From JAQAZP01 sp032127265 (GTDB taxonomy: Bacteria; Acidobacteriota; JAQAZP01): a stretch of 62,220 nt of DNA. This document shows, piece after piece, positions 44,561 through 53,200 of the stretch; within the stretch, counting starts at the first letter, position 1; every line of letters begins with the position of its first letter. Below the pieces are notes generated by a model. It saw only the letters and a list, made by a program, of their open reading frames with translations, had not been told where the DNA came from and did not search any database. The stretch spans positions 1 through 62,220 of the forward strand of contig JAQAZP010000019.1 of assembly GCA_032127265.1 (NCBI GenBank), read 5' to 3'. The translations under genes were made by a program, and so were the position numbers.

Positions 44561-47395
44561 TCAGGGCCTGGCTGCCGCCGCGTTGGCCCCGTGGGTCACC
44601 CCGATGTCATAGGCGTCGAAATCGATGCCCGGCATCTGAACCAGGGTGCCGCCGTCGAAATTCCAGCCGCGGATGCAGCTGCCGGCGTTGGGGTCGGGAC
44701 CCTCGCCACTGATGATCTCACAGATGCCGTCACCGTCAAGATCACCGCAGCCCACCCGGACTCCGTATCCCGCTTCACCGTAGGCGAAGAAGCTGACTCC
44801 GGGGATGGCACTGGCCGCGGCGCCCAGGACCTCGAAGGCCCGGATGTGCGTGCCCATGGCCGCGCCCGGTCCGGCCCCGGCGATGATCTCCGCCGCGCCG
44901 TCGCCGTCGATGTCCCCACCGGAGACGTTGACCCCCCAGATCTGGGTGTTGAAGGCCAGGAAGCTCACCCCGGAGGCGGGGGAGGAGGTGCCGTCCACGT
45001 CCCAGCTGCGGATGTGAGCGCCGTAGATCGGGCCTGGTCCGGCCCCGGTGATGATCTCGTCGCGGCCATCGGCGTCGATATCGGCGCAGGCCACGTTGAC
45101 CCCCCACTTGGGTGTGCCGTAGGCGAAGAAGCTCACCCCGGCCATGGCCGTCAACGTGGTGCCGTCATAGTTCCAGCCGCGCACGTGGGGGCCGAAAACA
45201 GAACCCGGGCCGGCGCCGGTGACGATTTCGTCGATGCCGTCACCGTCGATGTCGCCGCAGGCCACGTTCACTCCGAACCTGTGGGTGCCGTAGGCCTGGA
45301 AGCTCACCGCCGGGATGGGCGTGCCGTTCATCTCGAAGGCGCGGACATGTGGGCCGAAGACTTCTCCCGGGCCGGGGCCGGTGACGATCTCGTCGATCCC
45401 GTCACCGTCGATGTCGCCCAGCGCCACGTTGGTCCCGAACTTGTTCACCCCGTAGGCATTGAAGGCGGCGGTTGGTCCGGCGGCCAGGTTGGCGCTGTTG
45501 TAAACCCGCACCTCGGTGGGGTTGTTCTCCCCGGGGCCGGCGCCGGTGACCAGGTTGCCGGTGGGAGCGGATGTCTCACCGAGGCCCAGGTCGGGGTTGC
45601 CCCAGAGGGTCCACTCGAAGATCTCGAATTTATCGTCGTACCACAGGCCGTTGACGTAGTTCTGGCGCAGGGAATACTGGTGCGCCTCGCCCTGGGTCAT
45701 TTCGGTGGAGGTGACCTTGGTGGTGAACCAGTAGTCGCAGGACTGGGTCGAGCCGTCATAGGGGTCGTTCCAGCCGCCGCTGCCGTAGGCCACCTTGGTG
45801 GCGCCGACGAAACCCACCGCACCGCTCTTCAGCATCTCGCGGCCGATGTTCGCCTCGTCGGTGTCGCTGTTCGAGCAGGCGTCGGCCCAGATGATCGCCG
45901 GGTAGTCGTCGTTGAGCTGGCTGCAGTCGCTGCTGTCGATGAAGGCCGGTGCTCCGTAGCCCATGATGTGACTCGAGCGGTACGAGCCATGGCCCGCGTA
46001 GTTGACGAAGCAGAAACTGCCGTTGGCCCAGACGTCCATCACGTTGGCATGGGTCATTTCGTAATCGCAGGAGAAGGTGGAGTAGACGGTGCTGTTCTGT
46101 TCATACATCCTGACCGAGGTCCAGTCGGACATCCAGGGCTGGTCCCACTTGGCTTCCATCAACTCGGCGGTGTCGGTGTCTGCCCAGAAAAAAGAGCCGA
46201 GGAGCAGGATGTTCTTCTTGAACGCCGGGTCGCTGTTCAGCTCGAAAGCCGCCGACTTGGCACAGATGCTTGAGACCGCGGCCGCATCGCTCCAGGGGAT
46301 GCGGCCCACATTGACCTCGTTGTAAAGGTCCACGTTGTCGCTGTTTTCACCGTAACGGTGGTTGCCGTTGGAATCCCAGGAGTCGCCGTCGGCCTCGGAC
46401 AGCTCGGCAAAGTAGAAGTCGGTTCGCGGCTTGCCGTATCCGATATCCTGCCAGGCCTGGCGCATCGGCACCTGGTCGTGGTGGCCTACCACCAGCACGT
46501 CACGGATGCCCCACTCCGAGGAGGGGTACTTGTCACGAAGGAAATTGCGGATCTGCTCCGCCTCGTCATAGCCGCTGTAGTTGGCGTAGATCCATTCCAC
46601 GGTCACCACTTCGGGGGTCCGTCCCTTGGCCGCTTCGTGGCTGACCAGTGCGGTGACGCTGGAGGAGAGCGCCTCGGTGGTGATCAGCACGAAGTCCTTG
46701 GTCGTCCCCGGTGCCGTAGTCTCGGGATACCAGGCCTGGGCCTGGTTGTAGTTGAGGATCACGCTCTTTGCGGTCTTCTCCATCTGCGGGACGCTGTCCT
46801 CGACGGCCATCCGGCCGCTGCCGTCGGCAAGGGTGTACTCCACCGTCACATCCAGCACGGCGTAGTGGTAGAGCGTTCCCGACAGTGGGTGATAGCGAAA
46901 AGGCGCCACGCGGACGTCGGCCAGGTTGTACTTGCGCAATCCGGCCCGGCGAACGAACTGCACCGGGCTGACCGGCCAGCCCTGGTCGCTGGAGTAGATG
47001 CCGTCTCTGGTGGCCGTCCACTCTGCCAGCTGCCGTGCACGGATCTCTGGTTTCTCCTCGCCGATTACCCGGGGCAGCCCGGCCGGCTCGATGGCGAAGG
47101 TGCCGGGCATGGCAACAGCCTTGCCCTGGAAGCTCACCCCGGTGACCACCGCGCCTGGCGGCACGGCGATGGCAAAGATCTTGCCCGGAAGCCGCGGTCC
47201 GCCGGGGGTGCCCACCACACCGAACCCCTCGAGGTTCAGCTCGACGCTGCCGCCTGCTTTGGTGAAGCGAAACTCGCCGGCTTCGATACGGCAGGTGACG
47301 CTGCCGGTGGTGTCCGCGGTGGCCGGAACAACGGCGCACAGGACGGCGGCCACGCACACGAGGCGGATTGACCACGAACGCGCAATTCTACTCAT
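44561..47395 (-). CDS. Secreted C25 (gingipain-like) cysteine peptidase with A-type C-terminal module
   Basis: 944 residues from ATG 47395, eight bases after GGAGGG. Signal peptide about 1-27 (ends ATA). An N-terminal prodomain-like region (about 30-225) leads to the C25 domain (about 240-590): FVLITTEAL, DVLVVGHHDQVPM, the catalytic dyad His469 (NYAGHGSYRSS) and Cys507 (WADACSNSD). Residues 615-944 are the A module, ending HGANAAAARP. C25 peptidases cleave after Arg or Lys in gingipains; the specificity of this one is unknown. An alternative-pairing leader lies upstream. Confidence 0.92.
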   Translation of the reverse strand: MSRIARSWSIRLVCVAAVLCAVVPATADTTGSVTCRIEAGEFRFTKAGGSVELNLEGFGVVGTPGGPRLPGKIFAIAVPPGAVVTGVSFQGKAVAMPGTFAIEPAGLPRVIGEEKPEIRARQLAEWTATRDGIYSSDQGWPVSPVQFVRRAGLRKYNLADVRVAPFRYHPLSGTLYHYAVLDVTVEYTLADGSGRMAVEDSVPQMEKTAKSVILNYNQAQAWYPETTAPGTTKDFVLITTEALSSSVTALVSHEAAKGRTPEVVTVEWIYANYSGYDEAEQIRNFLRDKYPSSEWGIRDVLVVGHHDQVPMRQAWQDIGYGKPRTDFYFAELSEADGDSWDSNGNHRYGENSDNVDLYNEVNVGRIPWSDAAAVSSICAKSAAFELNSDPAFKKNILLLGSFFWADTDTAELMEAKWDQPWMSDWTSVRMYEQNSTVYSTFSCDYEMTHANVMDVWANGSFCFVNYAGHGSYRSSHIMGYGAPAFIDSSDCSQLNDDYPAIIWADACSNSDTDEANIGREMLKSGAVGFVGATKVAYGSGGWNDPYDGSTQSCDYWFTTKVTSTEMTQGEAHQYSLRQNYVNGLWYDDKFEIFEWTLWGNPDLGLGETSAPTGNLVTGAGPGENNPTEVRVYNSANLAAGPTAAFNAYGVNKFGTNVALGDIDGDGIDEIVTGPGPGEVFGPHVRAFEMNGTPIPAVSFQAYGTHRFGVNVACGDIDGDGIDEIVTGAGPGSVFGPHVRGWNYDGTTLTAMAGVSFFAYGTPKWGVNVACADIDADGRDEIITGAGPGPIYGAHIRSWDVDGTSSPASGVSFLAFNTQIWGVNVSGGDIDGDGAAEIIAGAGPGAAMGTHIRAFEVLGAAASAIPGVSFFAYGEAGYGVRVGCGDLDGDGICEIISGEGPDPNAGSCIRGWNFDGGTLVQMPGIDFDAYDIGVTHGANAAAARP
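44564..45553 (-). repeat. A-type C-terminal module in the C25 peptidase
   Basis: 330 residues from LVTGAGPGENNPTEVRVYN to HGANAAAARP. Five DGDG or DADG loops; the second repeat starts AYGTHRFGVNVACGDIDGDG. Confidence 0.88.
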
Positions 47396-47464
47396 TGGAT
47401 GATCCCTCCAGATGCAGATGACAGAACCGACCCCTCGTCCGTCCCTGAGAAAGGACAAGCCGCA

Positions 47465-47531
47465 GCCGGTATGGCAGGCAAGGCAGCAACCCTGGCGGGG
47501 TTTCAGACCGGCAATGGAAGCTTTACCGGTC
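47465..47531 (-). promoter_or_regulatory. Leader element with mutually exclusive stems upstream of C25
   Basis: In the minus-strand RNA GCCGGTC (47512-47506) can pair with GACCGG upstream (47531-47526) or with ACCGGC downstream (47470-47465). An AACCC / GGGTT hairpin (47502-47488) lies inside the second structure. Such alternatives are how RNA switches work, but in GC-rich DNA they may be chance. It matches no riboswitch class that I know. Confidence 0.25.
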
Positions 47532-47854
47532 GAAAATACACCAATCATGGGGGATTGGCAAGGAAACCGAAGCTTTTAACCGCATTCCCCGGAGGGATAG
47601 AGGGGATTGCCGTGGACGTCGGAGAGGGTGACCGTTGGCGGCCGGGGTGGATCTCCATCTGAACGACCTGTCGGAGACGAGCCGCCGTTGTGCGAAGAAA
47701 ACCGGGTGGGAAACCGCGGCCGGGTCAGGGCTGCTTTCGCCAGATCATGATTCGTGATGGTAACCATCAACACGGCGGTTCTGAGAACGGGAATTCCGGA
47801 ACGCGGAGGGATCCCGCCGGTTTTCGAGCTTACAACGGCGTGCACTCGCAGACC

Positions 47855-47880
47855 GGGAGTGAAGATGGAGGTTCACTCCC
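47855..47880. repeat. Perfect 9-bp stem-loop just past the beta-helix gene
   Basis: GGGAGTGAA / TTCACTCCC with an 8-nt loop, about 40 bp downstream of the beta-helix stop. There is no T-run on the minus strand, so it is not a classic terminator; it may protect the mRNA end. Confidence 0.45.
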
Positions 47881-47920
47881 GCCGCCAGTGCAAAATTCAC
47901 GCTTCAATCCGACCCCCATG

Positions 47921-50071
47921 CTATTCAGGGGCAGAGGATGGTGGGAGCACATCCACACCGCAGGACTTGTTGAGCTCGTCGCCCGCAGGGGCGTAGGGAG
48001 GCTGGTTCCAGGGGGCAGGTGTGACGTCGGTGACGGTGAGGTCGAGACCCAGTTGACCGAGGAGCGGCTGAAGGGCGGGGACGTCGACACTCCAGCTGAT
48101 GTACTCGCGGCCATTGCCGGCGAGGTTGTAGAAGCCGCTGCGCCAGCCGGTCCAGGTGTCCCCATCGGCGAAGTGCAGGTCGGCCCGGCCGGCAACCCTC
48201 CGCGGCCTGGGCCTGAGGTTTTGCAAACCCACCGAGATCCGCCAGGTGAACGGCGGAGTCTCCGCCCCCGGAGTGCCGTTGAGGGAGCAGTCGAGAGTTT
48301 TGATGCGGGACGAGTAGTGAAAGCCAATGTCGACCATGCCGCTATTCACGACACCATCCATCCGTGTTGTCCTGGCATCGAGACAGACCGGCCCACCGAA
48401 GCCGATGTAACAGACCTCGTTTGCCATACCTGAGCCGGCGCCCACACAGGGACTGTCCGTCGAGTGTCCGGTGACCAGATGGGACAGGTAATAGTCACCG
48501 GTGATGCCGGCCCAAAGTGGATTCTCATCGATATTGCCGGCGCCCCAGGTGACATCGCCGCCTCCGCCGATCTCTGCCTGGCCGCCCTGCAGGTCGGTGT
48601 GACTGAACCGGACCCAGCCATTGCCCGAGATGTACACCTGGTCGCCGCCTTCCAGTGCCCGATTGCCGTAGACGATGCAGTTCTCCAGCGGAACCGGCTG
48701 GCCTGCATTCCGAGAAAAATAGCACCCGCCGCCTTCCTCTTCGGCCACGTTGTCCACCACGGTGAGATTGACCAGGGTGGGTGTGGATTCGCGGGTGACG
48801 TAGAGGCCGCCGCCGCTGTAGCCGGCCTGGTTCTCCACGATCAGGTTGTTGATCGCCACCGTGGAAGACTCACGGGTGATCAGCAGTCCGGCGGCACTCC
48901 ACTCCACCACATTGCCCCGGATCACATTGTCGGTCACCGTGGGCGAACAGAGATCGATACCGATCCCGCCGGCGTCGGAGGAGATGTTTTCCTCGATCCT
49001 GTTGCCGCTGATCAACGTCGGTCCGGTGCGGAAACAGGCAATGCCTCCGCCGCCCTGTTCGGTCTCGTTACCCCGGATCAGGTTGCTGATTACACGGGCT
49101 TTGGAGAGGGTGTAGCAGAAAACACCGCCGCCGGCGAAAGCATCGTTGCCGGCGATCACGTTGCCCCGGATCAGCGGGTCTGACCCCTGGTCGCAGTAGA
49201 TGCCGCCGCCGTAGCGCCCAGCCGCATTGTCGTTTATGGCGCAGCCGAGAATCCGCGGCGAGGAGTCGTTGTGGCAGTAGATGCCGGCCCCATCGTCGTC
49301 CGAACTGTTTCCGGAAACGGTGCAGCTGCGGATGAGCGGCGAGGAGGAGTCGGTGAGATGGATGCCGCCACCGTTGTTGTGCGCCGTGTTTCCGGTAATC
49401 ACACAGTCCTCCAGGGTGGGCGAGGAGCCTGTGCCGTAAATGCCCCCGCCGCCGTGGAAGGCGGTGCAGCCCTCGATCACCACTTCGATCATCCGGACAT
49501 CCGAGTCGCCCAAGGCCACCCCGCCGCCCTCACCCAGGGGGCTGGTGCCGCAAGTGCTGATGTTGACCCGCCGAAACAGGGCCGCCGATCCGCTGCAGGC
49601 CACCGCACCACCGGCATTGAACGCCTGGCAGTCGGCCAGCAGGCAATCCTCCACCGTGGGTGAGGCATTCAGGCAAAAGATCGCCCCGCCGTGCAAGGCC
49701 GCGCCGCCGGTGACAGTGAAGCCGCGAAAGATCGAATCACTCCCCTCACCGGAATGGAAGAAAACCGCTCGGTCATCGCCGCCGCAGTCGATCATCGTGA
49801 CCGCCGCACCCGATTCCGACTCGAGGCTGATCGCCTTGCCGCCGAAATCGAGACCGATGTTCCCCGGGCCGTTATAGACGCCCAAACGAACCAGCACCTG
49901 GTCGCCGCTGCCGGCGGCATCGATCCCGGCCTGGATGGTCAGCACGTCGCCGCCGCCGGCCCCGTCCACCACGATGGTGGCCGCGGTGGCCGGAAAGGCA
50001 GTGAAGGCCATGAACAGAGCCAGGATAGTGATGACCGGCAGGAACTTTTCTGGAATGAGCGAACCGAGCAT
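47921..50071 (-). CDS. Secreted right-handed parallel beta-helix protein with B-type C-terminal module
   Basis: 716 residues. Signal peptide about 1-31. The start of the mature part (IVVDGAGGGDVLTIQAGIDA) is typical of pectate-lyase-like or DUF1565 beta-helix proteins. About 20 repeats with GGGIYC / SPxLxxC / NxAxxxGGGI patterns fill residues about 90-560. The last turn is NPLWAGITGDYYLSHLVTG. Residues 593-716 are the B module with DVTPAPWNQPPYAPAG. No carbohydrate-active catalytic triad is evident; it is probably a surface or matrix protein. It is divergent from the second C25 gene. Confidence 0.9.
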   Translation of the reverse strand: MLGSLIPEKFLPVITILALFMAFTAFPATAATIVVDGAGGGDVLTIQAGIDAAGSGDQVLVRLGVYNGPGNIGLDFGGKAISLESESGAAVTMIDCGGDDRAVFFHSGEGSDSIFRGFTVTGGAALHGGAIFCLNASPTVEDCLLADCQAFNAGGAVACSGSAALFRRVNISTCGTSPLGEGGGVALGDSDVRMIEVVIEGCTAFHGGGGIYGTGSSPTLEDCVITGNTAHNNGGGIHLTDSSSPLIRSCTVSGNSSDDDGAGIYCHNDSSPRILGCAINDNAAGRYGGGIYCDQGSDPLIRGNVIAGNDAFAGGGVFCYTLSKARVISNLIRGNETEQGGGGIACFRTGPTLISGNRIEENISSDAGGIGIDLCSPTVTDNVIRGNVVEWSAAGLLITRESSTVAINNLIVENQAGYSGGGLYVTRESTPTLVNLTVVDNVAEEEGGGCYFSRNAGQPVPLENCIVYGNRALEGGDQVYISGNGWVRFSHTDLQGGQAEIGGGGDVTWGAGNIDENPLWAGITGDYYLSHLVTGHSTDSPCVGAGSGMANEVCYIGFGGPVCLDARTTRMDGVVNSGMVDIGFHYSSRIKTLDCSLNGTPGAETPPFTWRISVGLQNLRPRPRRVAGRADLHFADGDTWTGWRSGFYNLAGNGREYISWSVDVPALQPLLGQLGLDLTVTDVTPAPWNQPPYAPAGDELNKSCGVDVLPPSSAPE
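47924..48295 (-). repeat. B-type C-terminal module in the beta-helix protein
   Basis: 124 residues starting LDCSLNGTPGAETPPFTWRI. It shares WRSGFYN and DVTPAPWNQPPYAPAG with VCBS protein 1 (WRAGF, DVTPAPYNQPPYPAAG). Confidence 0.7.
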
Positions 50072-50184
50072 GGTGCAGCCTGCGTAATATGAGACTTGTC
50101 AGGCCCGCGAATGGGGCAAACACCTGGATTTCATCATACGTTCGCACCACGATTCTGGCAAGGAATGCTTGAGGGAAAAACGGC

Positions 50185-50213
50185 TTGTCATTTCCCTCCC
50201 CACACTCTACATT
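50185..50213 (+). promoter_or_regulatory. Promoter giving a leaderless transcript for the second C25 gene
   Basis: TTGTCA (50185-50190), 17 bp, TACATT (50208-50213). The predicted start point, about 7 bp later, is the A of ATG 50220, and no ribosome site precedes that ATG. Confidence 0.45.
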
Positions 50214-50219
50214 GATGGT

Positions 50220-53200
50220 ATGCGATTCGATTATCCGAGATGTGTGGTCAATCTGCTGCTGCCGGTGATGTTCTTCATCGCCGCCCTGCCCGTGGCCGCA
50301 GGCACTCTGGAACTGGTTCTGGAGCCTGCCCCGCCTCGTCTGGTGGAGGCCGGTGACGGGACGGTTCTGGTGGAGGCGGACGGCCTGCGACTGCTGGCCG
50401 AACCCGGGGCACCGCTCCTGCCGGTGTTACCGGTGACGCTGCTCCTCCCGCCCGGTGAAGAACTGGCGAGTCTCCGTGTGGAAGCGGATCAGTCGGTGCC
50501 CCTTGACGGGTTCTGGTCGGTGGCGCCGGCCCAGCAGCCCCGGAAGCTGTCGGACAAGACCATCGAACCCACGCCGCCGGACGAACGAATCTACAGCAGC
50601 GACCAGCTCCATCCGGCCGCACTTCACGGTGAGCCGGTCACCTCCCGTTACCGCGGCTTTGTCCTGGTCACCGTCCTGGTCCACCCGGTCCGCTACCGGC
50701 CGGCCAGCGGCCGGCTGTTCCACCACCCCGGGCTGAAACTGGTGCTCACCACTCGCCCGGCCGCTGATGCCGGCGTCCGGCCGCGTTTTCTGTCCCTGGA
50801 CCGTGAAACGGTTGATCGTGTGCGCGGGATGGCAGCCAACCCTGACGCGGTGAAGGACTACCTTGATTTTGCCGACAGCACCGGGCGTTCTTCATGGGGC
50901 TGGGACCAGTTGATCATCACCAGCCCGGCGCTGGCCGAACCGTTCCGCGAGTTTGCCGGTTGGAAGACCAGACGCGGCGTTCGCTGCCTGGTGGTCACCC
51001 TGCCCCAGATCTACGCCCAGTTCACCGAGGGCCCGGACCAGCAGAAGATCCGCGATTTCATCACCATGGCCTATGAAGAGTGGGGCACCCGGTATGTGCT
51101 GCTGGGTGGCGATGACGAGGTGGTGCCGCACCGCGGGTTCATGGCCGACGAGTTCTTCTATATCGACCTCGATTGCCCGGCCGACCTTTACTACGGCGCC
51201 CTGGACGGCACCTGGAACGACGACAACGACGTTTATTGGGGCGAACCGGCCGAGGCCGACTACCTGCCCGAAGTTCACGTGGGCCGCGCCCCGGTGGACA
51301 GCGTGGCGGAGGTGGAGAACTTCGTTGCCAAGGTGATTCGCTACCTCGAATCCCCGGTGCTCGCCGACTGCGAGACCGGTCTGATGATCGGCGAAGAGAC
51401 CTGGTGGGATGTGAAGGCCAAGGCCTACAAGGAGGAAATCCGTCTGGGCACGGACAACTGGGGCTTCAGCACCGCCGGCTTCCCGCCGGAGTTCCTGGTG
51501 GGCACGCTTTATGACGTGGAGGGCGTCTGGGATGCCACGGCCAACCTGCTGCCGCTGCTCAACCGCGGGCCAAACCTGGTCAACCACGCCGGACATGCCG
51601 ACAACTTCGTGGTGATGAAGCTCTTCGACTTCATGATCAACGAGGAGAACCTGCTCAACGACGGGGTGCAGAACGGTCTGAGCATCATCTACTCCCAGGG
51701 CTGCTACTGCGGGGCCTTCGACAACCGCGACTGGAACTTCCACTACCTCGAGGAGGACGCGGTGGGCGAAGAGTTGACCACCATTGCCACCGGCGCGGTG
51801 GCCTGCATCATGAACAGCCGAAACGGCTGGGGCAGCTTTGTCGACACCAACGGCCCCTCCCAGTATTTCGACCGTGAGTTCTTCGACGCCCTGTTCGGCG
51901 AGGGGGTCACCACTCTCGGAGAGGCGGCCGACGACAGCAAGATCGACAACATCTGGACCACGGGCAGCAGCTTCTTCCGCTATTGCTACTACTCGTTGAA
52001 CCTCCTCGGCGACCCGGAGATGAAGGTCTGGACCACCGCGCCGCGGCCGCTCCAGGTGCTGCACCACCCGGAAGCAGGGATGGGCAACGTGACCATCCCG
52101 CTCCAGGTCCTCCGCGACGGGCTTCCGCTGGCCGGGGCTCGGGTCTGTCTCCGCCAGGAGGGGGATGGCGGGGCGTATGCCCGCGGTGAGACCAACGATG
52201 ACGGCAGGGTCTGGCTGCAGGTCCGCCTCACCTCGGTGGACCCGCTGCTGGTAACCGTCACCGGGCCCAACTGCCTGCCCTGGCAGGGTTCGATCACCCC
52301 CCGTTCGCTGGCCGCCTGGGTCGGCTATCTGGATCACGAACTGGATGACGATACGTCCGGGCCGAGCAGCGGCGACGGGAACGGGATCGCCGGAAACGGA
52401 GAAACCGTGGAGCTGTCCATCCGGGTCAGAAACTACGGCCTGCAGCCGGCGGACGGGGTGACCGCCACCCTGACCAGTGATGGCCCCAAGGTCACCGTCA
52501 TCTCGGGCCAGGCCGGCTACGGGCGCCTCGAGCCGGGTGCCTCGGCCGGCCCCTCTTCGCCCTTCGTGGCCCTGGTGGGCGGCGGTGTCCCGGACGGCGG
52601 GGCCGCACCGCTGACCCTGACCGTCACCGACGGCCTGGGCCGGGAGTGGGTTTCCTCGTTTGACCTGCCGCTGGAGGCGCCGCTGGTCCTTTGCCAGGGG
52701 TTTGAACTGGCCGACAGTGGCGGAGGGGCCACCGAGGCGGGCAACGGTATTCTCGAGCCGGGGGAGATGGCGGAGATCACGCTCATCGCGGCCAACCATG
52801 GCTCGCGCACAGCCGGGGGACTGCTGGCCCGGGTGGTGAGCCAGGACCCGCTGGTGGAGGTGCTCGAATCGAACACCTCCTTTGGCGACCTGGCTCCGGG
52901 CGGGAGTGCCGCGGCCGCCACGCCGCTGCGGATTCGCGTGTCGGCAGCAGCGCCGACGCCGTACCACCCGCAGATCGATGTCGGTTTCAAGGCCGATTGG
53001 TCCTTCAGCGGGCGGAGCGCCATCGGCCTCGAAATCGTCGGCCTCGGCCTGGCCGAGGATATGGAGGACGGGGGTCCGGGGTGGGCCCACGGCCCGGTGA
53101 AATGGACCGCCGACGACTGGACGCTCACCACCCAGTTCGCCGCCGGCGGCTCCGGCCAGTCCTGGAAGTGCGGCCCGCGGGCCTCCTGGGAGACGTACAG

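Larger units (their letters stand above)
47396..47920. other. 525-bp intergenic region between C25 and beta-helix genes
   Basis: No protein-like frame. It contains the C25 leader with nested inverted repeats (47465-47531) and a 9-bp hairpin (47855-47880) after the beta-helix gene. The rest shows nothing I recognise; no relic of a gene was found. Confidence 0.5.

Noticed and set aside
47465..47531. Cyclic-di-GMP-I (GEMM) or other known riboswitch
   Set aside because: I compared by memory the conserved segments of GEMM and cobalamin classes; order and core residues do not match. Kept only as an unassigned alternative-pairing leader.
47921..50071. CRISPR-like or tandem DNA repeat
   Set aside because: The repetition is at the protein level (beta-helix rungs and FG-GAP units); DNA copies are diverged and have no spacer pattern.
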